Positions 1-6,236 of a DNA stretch of 22,648 nucleotides are shown piece after piece. The notes under the pieces were generated by a model that saw only the letters and a program-made list of their open reading frames with translations, was not told the DNA's origin and did no database searches. This DNA comes from a virus, in the IMG/VR virus record IMGVR_UViG_3300046462_000676, positions 1-22,648 of that record; one strand, given 5' to 3'. Numbering within the stretch: the stretch's first letter is position 1; each line of letters opens with the position of its first letter. The position numbers and the translations under genes were made by a program.

Positions 1-588
1 CTTGTAAGCGTAATTGCCCTGCAGCACCGCGCCATTGATCATAGCGGCAGCGACCAGCGTGGCGTCGGGATGCGGCGCCCAAATTACGTTGGCCGGCAGA
101 ACCGGATTGGTCGGGCTGTTGGGATCATCCAGGGTTTGCTGGACCGTGATGTTCGATGCTCCAGCCGAACTGATCTGGATCGAAACGCCGGGGTTGCCGG
201 AATCGTCGAAGCGCACCCATTGCGACGAGGTGACCGCCGGGCTGGAGTTGGTGCCGACGGTCAAGCCCGCCACGCTCGCTGCCGAACTGGTGATCGAAGT
301 CACGGTCTTGTAGTTTTTGGTGGTGACGATCGTGGCGATATTGCCGCCGACAAGGCTTTCGCTTTGGGTCGCGCCAAAGGCGTCGGTGCCGGTGATCGTG
401 AAGGTGGTGTTCGAATTGTTGCCCGTGGAGGCAAAGGCGATCTGGCGCGCCTGATCGAGAACAACAACGCCATTGACGACCAGCGATCCATTCAGGGCCA
501 GCGGACCAGCCGTCGGCGTCTGCGACAGGCAGATGCCGTTCGTAACGAGCGCAGCAAGCGGCGCAGCAGTGACGACAATTGGCCGCAT
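1..588 (-). CDS. Probable virion structural protein, C-terminus cut by the window edge
   Basis: An open frame of 196 codons starts with ATG at 588 (MRPIVVTAAPLAAL) and is still open at position 1, so the end is missing. A GAAGG ribosome site lies 9 bases before the start, inside the last codons of the upstream gene, which ends only 4 bases away. The protein is rich in Ser, Thr, Ala, Val and Gly with alternating beta-type stretches (residues about 55-135) and has no enzyme motif. That composition and its place downstream of the capsid gene suggest a head-surface, connector or tail structural protein. I do not recognise a named family. It is surely coding; the role is inference. Confidence 0.8.
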   Translation of the reverse strand, partial: MRPIVVTAAPLAALVTNGICLSQTPTAGPLALNGSLVVNGVVVLDQARQIAFASTGNNSNTTFTITGTDAFGATQSESLVGGNIATIVTTKNYKTVTSITSSAASVAGLTVGTNSSPAVTSSQWVRFDDSGNPGVSIQISSAGASNITVQQTLDDPNSPTNPVLPANVIWAPHPDATLVAAAMINGAVLQGNYAYK

Positions 589-592
589 GGCG

Positions 593-838
593 TCAGACCT
601 TCTTCGACATCATCTTCCGGCCAGGCGCGGGCGAACCCGCATTGGCTGACGAGAACAGATGGTTTTCGCAGGAGCCGCCGCTCTTGCGAGCCGCTCGACC
701 GCCATGCGAATGAGCAGACGCGCCAACCGGCCCGCCTACGCGCTTTTTGGTCTGCTTGCCGCCGCCCTTCTCTTCGGCCTCTTCCTTGACATCCTTGTTG
801 CCGCTATCGAAAGCGGGGTTCTTGCCAGCTTTTGCCAT
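593..838 (-). CDS. Small basic protein with HGGRAARKSGG motif
   Basis: An 81-residue, Lys/Gly/Ser-rich, probably disordered protein. The start is supported by a GGAGG site 5 bases before the ATG. Residues 45-55 read HGGRAARKSGG, identical to residues 71-81 of the 426-residue protein at 6233-7513, although 6 of the 11 codons differ silently. No fold, signal peptide or catalytic motif is visible. It sits between two structural-looking genes in the capsid block, so it is probably made late and may be virion-associated. The function is unknown. Confidence 0.7.
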   Translation of the reverse strand: MAKAGKNPAFDSGNKDVKEEAEEKGGGKQTKKRVGGPVGASAHSHGGRAARKSGGSCENHLFSSANAGSPAPGRKMMSKKV

Positions 839-850
839 TGAAGCCTCCGA

Positions 851-1300
851 TCAAGGTGTCGCCACCTGGACATAATGAACCGACACCAGCGCGGAGCCGA
901 TAATGCCCGCGCCAACCGAGGCAACACGAATGTTGATCGGCCCAGTGACCGGCGCAGCCGCGCCCGCCGCCGTATAGCCGCGCTGGGCAGCGATGTTCGC
1001 CGCCGTCTGCGTCATGGCGGGGAAGGGCGCCGCCGCCTTCAGATCGGTGGCGCCGACATATTGCGCGCCGCCAACCACATTGCCAATCGTCATGGACGCG
1101 GAGGTAGCCGAGTTCCATGCCGTGAATGTGGCGACTTCGAAGCCCATGATCACCGAGCCAGGCGGGATGTTGAGCGCGTAGTCTTGGTTACCGGGACCGG
1201 GGTTCAGGATGATGATGTCCTGATAGCACTCGATCTCGCCTTGAGTCCCCGCAGCAGGGTCGCCTACAATAACCGGCCCCGTGAAGTGTGTCGCACCCAT
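851..1300 (-). CDS. Conserved head-region protein, probable virion component
   Basis: A 149-residue protein starting MGATHFTGPVIVGD, with a GGAG site 7-8 bases before the ATG at 1300. It is rich in Ala, Gly, Val and Thr, has no long charged helices, and ends in a hydrophobic beta-like strand (SALVSVHYVQVATP). This style is common in short phage proteins encoded just downstream of the major capsid gene, such as head decoration or fibre components. The gene follows the capsid gene by 24 bases in the same direction. There is no recognisable enzyme motif; the virion role is inferred from position and composition. Confidence 0.75.
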   Translation of the reverse strand: MGATHFTGPVIVGDPAAGTQGEIECYQDIIILNPGPGNQDYALNIPPGSVIMGFEVATFTAWNSATSASMTIGNVVGGAQYVGATDLKAAAPFPAMTQTAANIAAQRGYTAAGAAAPVTGPINIRVASVGAGIIGSALVSVHYVQVATP

Positions 1301-1324
1301 GTGCTTTCTCCTTCTGAGCCAGTA

Positions 1325-2239
1325 TTACGAGGTCGGGAAGTTGCCGTAGACGGCTCGCCAGTTGTAGTAACCGAACGAATACCTCTCGTAACCTTTGACC
1401 AATAGATTATCGGTCACGAAATCGACTTGCATGTCGGTTTCGAACTTTATTCTTTCCATGAAGGAAAGACCATCGATATTTGTCAGAAGGAACCAGGCGA
1501 AGGGCGAGGTCAAGAAGTCATTGACCATGAAGTTTTCGGTCAAGCCTCCACTTGCCGAGAGGATTGCATTGACATCATTATCTGCCGTGCCTGGGCGCAA
1601 TTCTGTCTTGAGAAGACGAATTGCTACCGGTTCCAGTTGCGGCGGGATGATCAACTTCCGCGCGCGGGCGAAAACCTTCAAGCCGGCCTGGTCTTTGAAA
1701 TTAGTCCGGACGCCGATCATGCTGTTGAGCAAGGTCGATTCGCCCAGATCAACTTGCACCGCCGGCGTATTGCCAACGAGGCCGGCGTCGATCGGATGAT
1801 CGACCGCACAGAGCGCCTTGCCGTCGCCGCCGATCGTCGACAGATAGGTCTGCGCCGTGTTCAGCACATTGGCGCCGTAGATTTCCTTGGTCTGCTGGAA
1901 AGATTCGATCAGGCCGAGGTTCGACGGATGGAACTGGGTCTTATAGAGGTTGTCGTCGATGGCCTTGCGGGTCATCGCGTAGCCGAGGCCGATCTCGACG
2001 TGTTCCTGATTGTACACGTAGCGTTCGCCGGCGCCGTTGTCGAACTGAGTCTGGCCGCCTTCAGTCTTCAGGGCGGCGAGGCCCAGGTAGCGCATTTCAG
2101 CCGTGCGCTCCAACGCCATCTTTGAATTGTGCTTCGTAAAGATCTTGTCGTACTGAGACGGAATCATCTCGTACTTGCCCTCGATCCCGCGCAAACCGGG
2201 GAGAAGGAGGTCTTTGATGGCGCTAAGATTGACGGCCAT
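1325..2239 (-). CDS. Major capsid protein
   Basis: A 304-residue protein that should form the shell of the head. It starts at ATG 2239 with an AGGAG site 9 bases upstream. The length, the N-terminal helical part (residues 1-60), the middle region with QFDNGAGERYVYNQEHVEIG followed by a helix (YAMTRKAIDDNLY), and the aromatic-rich C-terminus (YERYSFGYYNWRAVYGNFP) fit HK97-type major capsid proteins. The preceding gene is a decoration-like protein, and a scaffold-like protein and the portal lie further upstream. By eye its codon use is less G+C-biased than that of the neighbouring small genes, as expected of a highly expressed gene. The family call rests on general pattern and synteny, not on a search. 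Confidence 0.85.
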   Translation of the reverse strand: MAVNLSAIKDLLLPGLRGIEGKYEMIPSQYDKIFTKHNSKMALERTAEMRYLGLAALKTEGGQTQFDNGAGERYVYNQEHVEIGLGYAMTRKAIDDNLYKTQFHPSNLGLIESFQQTKEIYGANVLNTAQTYLSTIGGDGKALCAVDHPIDAGLVGNTPAVQVDLGESTLLNSMIGVRTNFKDQAGLKVFARARKLIIPPQLEPVAIRLLKTELRPGTADNDVNAILSASGGLTENFMVNDFLTSPFAWFLLTNIDGLSFMERIKFETDMQVDFVTDNLLVKGYERYSFGYYNWRAVYGNFPTS

Positions 2240-2268
2240 GACGGTCTACTCCTGTTGCTATGGCCGGA

Positions 2269-2868
2269 TCAGATGCCGGTGACGATCTTGGTCTGGACGT
2301 TGTTGAAACCGACGATGGCCCAGTCGTAAGGCTGACCGTTGGCGAGAGTGCCAGCGGAGCCGGGGGGAGCCTGGACGATGCCAAAGACGGTGAACGGGTT
2401 GCCAACAATGCTTGGCGCGGTGGCCGGAATGAGGTACGCGCCAGACATGCCGTTGGCCGGATTGCCAGCGCCGATATTGAAGCCGACGGTTGCATTCACG
2501 TCCGTGAGGGCAGCGCCCGTGCCATCCGTCTGCGCAATGAACTTGGCATGCGGATCGTTGATGATGTACGCGGTCACCAGGTTGCCCGACGCAACATCGC
2601 TACCGGGCCAGTAGTTTGACCAGACGGTGCGCTTCTGCGAAACGGAAAGATACTTGCAGCCCTGGAAAATGCCGGCGATGGGCGGCGGGGGCGTACCGGC
2701 GGTGGTCGGCGCAGCGGCGACAGTGCCGTCGGCAAGAGCCGCCACGGGGTCGCCAAAGTAAATGGCGCCGGCATTGTACTGGACGACAACTTCGACCTGT
2801 TCGTAGGTCGGGGCGCTGCCCAAGCCCTGAACCTGACGGAAGCCAAAGGGAGCATTGGTGTTGGCCAC
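2269..2868 (-). CDS. Head decoration / structural cement-like protein (GTG start)
   Basis: A 199-residue protein. The frame could start at an ATG at 2910, but the GTG at 2868 has an excellent AGGAGGG site 7 bases upstream and gives the typical N-terminus (M)ANTNAPFGFRQVQ. I therefore use GTG. The pattern of NAPFGFR at the start, a Tyr/Asn-rich beta segment (VQYNAGAIYFGDPV, residues about 28-41) and repeated Gly/Ala/Pro turns is shared by many phage proteins encoded next to the capsid gene and annotated as structural or decoration proteins. It is the first gene after two tandem terminators and lies 29 bases before the capsid gene, so the two are probably co-expressed at high level. Confidence 0.78.
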   Translation of the reverse strand: MANTNAPFGFRQVQGLGSAPTYEQVEVVVQYNAGAIYFGDPVAALADGTVAAAPTTAGTPPPPIAGIFQGCKYLSVSQKRTVWSNYWPGSDVASGNLVTAYIINDPHAKFIAQTDGTGAALTDVNATVGFNIGAGNPANGMSGAYLIPATAPSIVGNPFTVFGIVQAPPGSAGTLANGQPYDWAIVGFNNVQTKIVTGI

Positions 2869-2930
2869 GGCAAAACCCTCCTCTTTCAAGGAAGACCTGC
2901 TATGCCACACCGGGGGCTAGGGGAGGTCCG

Positions 2931-2961
2931 AAAAATACAGCTTCTCACAGCGGGGAGAAGC
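2931..2961 (-). terminator. Intrinsic terminator T2 upstream of the capsid unit
   Basis: On the minus strand a 7-bp perfect stem (GCTTCTC/GAGAAGC, arms 2955-2961 and 2940-2946, 8-base loop) is followed after TGTA by TTTTT (2935-2931). It is the second of two tandem terminators between the 3008-3586 gene and the decoration/capsid pair. It would stop or attenuate read-through from the upstream head genes. Confidence 0.7.
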
Positions 2962-2982
2962 GGGTACTCGTTTTGTACATCC

Positions 2983-3008
2983 AAAAATACGACGTCGTCA
3001 AGCGTCGT
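2983..3008 (-). terminator. Intrinsic terminator T1, overlapping a stop codon
   Basis: On the minus strand the arms ACGACG (3008-3003) and CGTCGT (2994-2989) are separated by 8 bases and followed by A and then TTTTT (2987-2983). The first base of the stem is the last base of the TGA of the 3008-3586 gene. The stem is short (6 bp) but the U-tract is good. The hairpin also contains a TTGACG (minus strand, 3000-2995) that could act as a -35 box with TACAAA 18 bases further on, a weak candidate promoter for the capsid unit. Confidence 0.55.
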
Positions 3009-3586
3009 CAGCTATTCGGCACCGGCATAGCCTCGTAAGACTTGCCAAGGCGGGTCAAGGGTTCACCCTTGTTGTCGCGCCCAAACTGGCCCGGAGGCGC
3101 CGCAGTAAGCTGCTCTTCCTTGATGCGAACCTGACGGCGGGCCTTGTCGCGCTCAAGCTGCTTGGCCTCCAGCGTAATTTCGAGCGGGCGCTCCATAAGC
3201 TGCATGCCGCGCCGCATCACGGTCTTTTCCTTGGTGTTGCGAGGCATCAACTCAGGGTGCCGATCGGACGGCACCGGCTCCCAGCCCGTGCGGGCCAGGG
3301 TGACCTGGTACGACCCCTGCTCTTCACCGAGGACCGAATACAGCTTCCACTCGTATGACCACCCTTCAGGAATGATCGCAGGGTTGATGTAAAATTCATC
3401 GGCGCCTTCGTCGAGAACGCCGTTAGTGAAGTGGCCGCGCAATTCGAGGGTGCGCCGGGCGGCGCGGTCCATCGAGGTTTCGACGGGCTGGCGAAGCGGC
3501 GGACGCTCGATAAAAGAAGGCGGCTGGATAGCCGGCTCTTCGCGACTGGGGCTGGTGAAACGCTGCGGAGGCGGACGGTTGACCAT
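3008..3586 (-). CDS. Conserved phage head-region protein, function unknown
   Basis: A 192-residue protein. The frame is open further upstream, but ATG 3586 is preceded by AAGGA at 7 bases and lies 11 bases after the stop of the scaffold-like gene, so it is the likely start. Residues 1-40 are Pro/Arg-rich and disordered. A compact central part contains IPEGWSYEWKLYSVLGEE, then RTGWEPVPSDRHPELMP, then a charged helix of about 40 residues and a loose C-terminus. The central pattern (a beta core with a WxPV, RHP and MxR region) recalls unnamed proteins in head gene clusters of other proteobacterial podoviruses. It may be a scaffold partner or a minor head protein; the function is not known. Confidence 0.72.
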   Translation of the reverse strand: MVNRPPPQRFTSPSREEPAIQPPSFIERPPLRQPVETSMDRAARRTLELRGHFTNGVLDEGADEFYINPAIIPEGWSYEWKLYSVLGEEQGSYQVTLARTGWEPVPSDRHPELMPRNTKEKTVMRRGMQLMERPLEITLEAKQLERDKARRQVRIKEEQLTAAPPGQFGRDNKGEPLTRLGKSYEAMPVPNS

Positions 3587-3596
3587 TGGTGTTTCC

Positions 3597-4454
3597 TTAA
3601 TGCAGGCGGCCCTGGTTCTTGCGAATGTCGTCACGCGCCTTGGCGTAGTCCTGCTCGGACATGCCTGAAATCTCGGCGTATTCGCGCTCAAGCGGCGTCA
3701 GCGTGGCGCTCCTGCCACTCGATCCGCGACTGACAGGCGCAGCCGCCGGCGGGGCCGATTCACGCTGCGGCGCAGCCTTGGCGGACGCGGCCTGCGGATC
3801 ATCAGCGCCAGTGTCGAGATCGCGTTCGCGATCTGCGGGCCTGTCGTAAACGAGCGCCTCCACTGAGCGGAAATAGTCGTCCGTGTCGGGATCGATGTCG
3901 CGCGAAACCGTAATATTGTGGGCCGCGACCATTTTGGCGTAAAGCTTCGGATCGCGGGCGCATTCGGGATGGGCGCGGACCCAGGCGGCGGACTTCGCCG
4001 TCAGTTGGCTCGCCAGTTCCTCGACGGGATCGATGCTCATCTTGATCGGCTGCGGCGCCACAGGCTTGGGCTGCGCCTCCATTGACGCCTTGCCGTTTTC
4101 AAGCTGCCGCAGCGCCGCTGCATTGTCGGCAAGCTGAACCTGAAATTCGGCTGCGTTGTCGTAATCCTGGTTGCGTAACGACTCGGCGTAAGCGGCTTTC
4201 AGGGCGTTGGTGTGCTCCTTGACCCGCTCGATCGCGCTGACCACCAGTTTAAGCTCGTTGTCGGCCACTTCAACCTGAGCGCCGTGCGCGGTGGTCGCGT
4301 ATTCGTTGGCCCGATTTTCAGCCTGGATGCGCGCGGCGCGCTCGCGATCGAGTTGCGCCCGCAGTTCGACCAGTGGATCGCGCTCTTCCTTGCCGCCGTG
4401 CTCCCAGTCGGTGTTCGGGTCGAAGGCCGGGATACTATTCGGATCTTTCGCCAT
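3597..4454 (-). CDS. Putative scaffolding protein
   Basis: A 285-residue, highly charged and largely helical protein. The chosen ATG at 4454 lies 5 bases after the stop of the cochaperonin-like gene and has GGTGA about 6 bases upstream; a GTG at 4463 in a GTGA overlap is an alternative. Residues about 25-125 look like a long coiled coil (VELRAQLDRERAARIQAENR onwards). A Pro-rich linker follows, then residues about 145-200 with AAWVRAHPECARDPKLYAKM, and a basic helical C-terminus (residues about 255-285). Acidic N-terminus, long helix and short basic C-terminal helix match phage head scaffolds that guide capsid assembly and leave afterwards. Its place upstream of the capsid gene and beside a GroES-like gene supports this. 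Confidence 0.65.
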   Translation of the reverse strand: MAKDPNSIPAFDPNTDWEHGGKEERDPLVELRAQLDRERAARIQAENRANEYATTAHGAQVEVADNELKLVVSAIERVKEHTNALKAAYAESLRNQDYDNAAEFQVQLADNAAALRQLENGKASMEAQPKPVAPQPIKMSIDPVEELASQLTAKSAAWVRAHPECARDPKLYAKMVAAHNITVSRDIDPDTDDYFRSVEALVYDRPADRERDLDTGADDPQAASAKAAPQRESAPPAAAPVSRGSSGRSATLTPLEREYAEISGMSEQDYAKARDDIRKNQGRLH

Positions 4455-4459
4455 GTCGC

Positions 4460-4846
4460 TCACCAGATGAGATCGGGCGTCGCAATGCGCCCCTTGATGG
4501 CCGTGTCGGTCAGGATGCGGCACAGGACGCCATTGACGGTGATGTTCCAGCCGTCCGAGGGGCGAAACAGGATCCAGTCATGCAGTTCGATGTCAGGGAA
4601 CTGCCATTCGCCGCCGCTGATGAAGGCCTGCGGGCCTTTCTTGACGACAAGGCCCAATTTGGACTGAAAACGATCCTCGTTGAGGGTCTGCTGGGCCAGG
4701 AACAGGCCGCTCTTGGTTTTATCGGGCCTGATGTAGACCGCAGCGAGCAATTGATTGTGGAAAATTTCGACCCCTGACAGGTCGCCAAGCTCCTTCAGCA
4801 CCTTCTGGACCGGATCTTCCTCGTGCAACATCGAAGCAAAGGCCAT
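4460..4846 (-). CDS. GroES-like cochaperonin (Cpn10 fold)
   Basis: A 128-residue protein; ATG 4846 has AGGAG 6 bases upstream. From residue 32 the layout follows Cpn10: a strand LLAAVYIRP, then KTKSGLFLAQQ (like the KSxGGIxLP segment of GroES), a polar stretch DRFQSK, then LGLVVKKGPQAF (like GxVxAVGxG), then IELHDWILFRP (like VKVGDxVxF), NITVNGVLCRILTDTAIKGRI (like the VxxxGxxYxIxxxxDILAxI tail). Phage Cpn10 proteins such as T4 gp31 cap host GroEL so that the capsid protein can fold inside it. Here the gene lies directly before the scaffold-like gene and two genes before the terminators ahead of the capsid unit. An N-terminal extension of about 25 residues and a 10-residue tail are additional to GroES. 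Confidence 0.75.
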   Translation of the reverse strand: MAFASMLHEEDPVQKVLKELGDLSGVEIFHNQLLAAVYIRPDKTKSGLFLAQQTLNEDRFQSKLGLVVKKGPQAFISGGEWQFPDIELHDWILFRPSDGWNITVNGVLCRILTDTAIKGRIATPDLIW

Positions 4847-4874
4847 GCGCGTCTCCTGTGACGCACAATTACTC

Positions 4875-4891
4875 GCACACTGTCAGTGTGC
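4875..4891. other. Small hairpin before the cochaperonin gene
   Basis: GCACAC and GTGTGC (6 bp) flank the loop TGTCA in the 57-base gap between the 70-residue protein gene and the cochaperonin gene. There is no convincing U-tract on either strand. It may be a weak attenuator or an mRNA stability element; the role is uncertain. Confidence 0.35.
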
Positions 4892-4903
4892 TGACAACAG
4901 AAT

Positions 4904-5116
4904 TTAGAGGCCGCGCTCGCGATCGTTGGCCTTCTGCTCGGCGTCATCGACGGTATCGATGGCGGCGCTAAGGCCGCGTATGACGCCGACGGCCTCGCGA
5001 TAGGCTTCGAAAGTCGTGATGCTGGCGCCGTATGCGAGGTCGTTCTTGGCGGATTCGATCTGCTCGCGCAGGAGCTTCTTTAGTTCTTCGGCAAAAACGC
5101 TCTTAAAAGTCTGCAT
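4904..5116 (-). CDS. Small helical phage protein, function unknown
   Basis: A 70-residue protein (MQTFKSVFAEELKKLLREQI...) that is almost entirely alpha-helical. It has the sequence TTFEAYREAVGVIRGLSAAID in the second half and a charged end (DDAEQKANDRERGL). Proteins of this size and pattern (a helix with 'Y' and 'GVIRGL') are common in head clusters of tailed phages and are annotated as hypothetical. The ribosome site is poor (an AGG 11 bases away). The gene lies downstream of a strong hairpin (5178-5214) and upstream of the cochaperonin. Coding is likely; I do not know the function. Confidence 0.65.
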   Translation of the reverse strand: MQTFKSVFAEELKKLLREQIESAKNDLAYGASITTFEAYREAVGVIRGLSAAIDTVDDAEQKANDRERGL

Positions 5117-5177
5117 TGGGGCTTGAACCTGATTTGTTTCTGATGTAAGACAAGCTCAAGGTGTCGACCGAGGGTAT

Positions 5178-5214
5178 GAGGGCCGCTTCCACGGATGTAC
5201 TGGAAGCGGCCCTC
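5178..5214. terminator. Perfect 14-bp inverted repeat after the decapeptide-repeat gene
   Basis: GAGGGCCGCTTCCA (5178-5191) and its exact complement (5201-5214) flank a 9-base loop, beginning 8 bases after the stop codon at 5222. The stem is very G+C-rich. On the minus strand no U-tract follows. On the plus strand TGTGTTTT follows. It may be a U-tract-poor terminator, an attenuator or an RNA 3'-end protector between two minus-strand genes. Confidence 0.5.
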
Positions 5215-5221
5215 TGTGTTT

Positions 5222-5950
5222 TCAGACCGACGTCGGCTCCGTGCCAAAGTCGGGCTTCACTTCGAACACCCAGGCAAAGCCAGTCTTGCCGACGCCATCG
5301 CTGCCGTCGCTGCATTTCTTGGGCCTTGCCTGCGGATTGACTTCGACCGCCACCCAGTGACCGCCGGGGACAGGCGCTTCGCCCTTGGGCGCGGCGACCG
5401 GAAGGTCATCCGAACCCTGCAGCCAGCCGACAGCCTTGGTTTCGCCCTCGACCACGATGGCGATCCTGCCAGGGCGATGCGGAGGCTCAGTCGGAAGCAC
5501 CGCGCCTTCGGGCAGCGGGATGACCTGCACCACCGGCACACGCGGCACGGGGATCGGATGGCCGGGAGCGGCTGGAAGAATCGGTCCCTGACTGGGATAA
5601 ACCGGCAAGCCAGGCAGACCCTGATCGGGGTGGCCATAACCAGGTAGTCCTTGATCCGGATGACCATAGCCAGGAAGACCTTGATCAGGATGCCCGTAGC
5701 CGGGAAGGCCCTGATCCGGGTGCCCGTATCCAGGCAAACCCTGGTCGGGACGCGGGCGCCTGCCAGGCAGATCTTGATCGGGGTGGCCGTAGCCGGGGAG
5801 GCCTTGATCAGGATGGCCGCCGCTGGGGCGATCATAGCCGGGGTCAACGGGACTCCAGCCGCCGCCAGGACGCCCAAAACCGGGATCAGCGGGGTGAACC
5901 ACGTCACCGATATCGGCCACTCCGCGAATTACAACATGACGCAAGACCAT
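5222..5950 (-). CDS. Pro/Gly-rich protein with GHPDQGLPGY repeats
   Basis: A 242-residue protein starting at ATG 5950, with AGGAG 9 bases upstream. Residues 1-44 contain a motif row HPADPGFGRPGG then PVDPGYDRPSGG. Residues about 45-114 carry seven tandem copies of a decapeptide close to GHPDQGLPGY, one of them altered (RRPRPDQGLPGY). A Pro-rich stretch follows (115-165), then a compact C-terminal part (residues about 165-240) with IAIVVEGETKAVGWLQGS, GGHWVAVEVNPQ and FAWVFEVKPDFG, which looks like a small beta domain. The repeats probably form an extended rod or spacer. I recall similar Pro/Gly repeat proteins in phages of rhizobia, without a known function. It may be a virion protein that projects its C-terminal domain. 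Confidence 0.7.
   Translation of the reverse strand: MVLRHVVIRGVADIGDVVHPADPGFGRPGGGWSPVDPGYDRPSGGHPDQGLPGYGHPDQDLPGRRPRPDQGLPGYGHPDQGLPGYGHPDQGLPGYGHPDQGLPGYGHPDQGLPGLPVYPSQGPILPAAPGHPIPVPRVPVVQVIPLPEGAVLPTEPPHRPGRIAIVVEGETKAVGWLQGSDDLPVAAPKGEAPVPGGHWVAVEVNPQARPKKCSDGSDGVGKTGFAWVFEVKPDFGTEPTSV
5609..5818 (-). repeat. Tandem 30-bp coding repeat (decapeptide GHPDQGLPGY)
   Basis: Seven in-frame units of about 30 bp encode GHPDQGLPGY or near variants. The DNA copies differ at many third codon positions while the peptide is kept, so this is an old array preserved for its protein sequence, not a fresh duplication and not a CRISPR array (no spacers). Confidence 0.85.
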
Positions 5951-5966
5951 CTGATTTCACTCCTGT

Positions 5967-6236
5967 TCAATATTGGCATGATTCGCGGTAGCGACGGCAG
6001 TTTCCCATGCCTTCCTCACCGCGCTCTTCCTTGTACATGCATGCGCGGCGCAACTCCGCGCACACCTCGCCATGCCCGCGCCCGTGACGCTGCTGGCCAA
6101 TCGAGAAGCCCCCCGGCCCAATTTCGATGGACTGAGCGCGGGCGGAAATGATAAAGCCTGCAAAAGCGAAGAGCAGGAGCAGAAGCCCCAAAGCGATGAC
6201 AAGCGCATGGTCGATTACAGTTTTTTCGATGTTCAC
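5967..6236 (-). CDS. Small exported or membrane-anchored Cys-rich protein (GTG start)
   Basis: An 89-residue protein. The start is a GTG at 6236 that overlaps the preceding stop (GTGA) and has GGGGAGG 5 bases upstream, a strong site. Residues 10-34 form a hydrophobic segment (VIALGLLLLLFAFAGFII) ending in SARAQS, which could be a signal-peptide cleavage site or one membrane anchor. The remaining part is basic with four Cys in CAELRRACMYKEE and NCRRYRESC, spaced like two disulphide or metal pairs. This tail resembles small exported proteins I associate with Bradyrhizobium-type genomes, so a host-derived origin is possible. The role is unknown; an envelope or lysis-related role is only a guess. 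Confidence 0.62.
   Translation of the reverse strand: MNIEKTVIDHALVIALGLLLLLFAFAGFIISARAQSIEIGPGGFSIGQQRHGRGHGEVCAELRRACMYKEERGEEGMGNCRRYRESCQY

Noticed and set aside
1427-2125. Plus-strand 232-residue open frame opposite the capsid gene
   Set aside because: The capsid gene on the minus strand has a good ribosome site and protein-like pattern; the frame opposite has none.
5103-5315. Minus-strand 70-residue frame across the 14-bp hairpin
   Set aside because: It overlaps the end of the repeat-protein gene in another frame, crosses the hairpin and has no ribosome site.
5609-5818. CRISPR-like direct repeats
   Set aside because: Units are contiguous without spacers, in frame, and encode a decapeptide.
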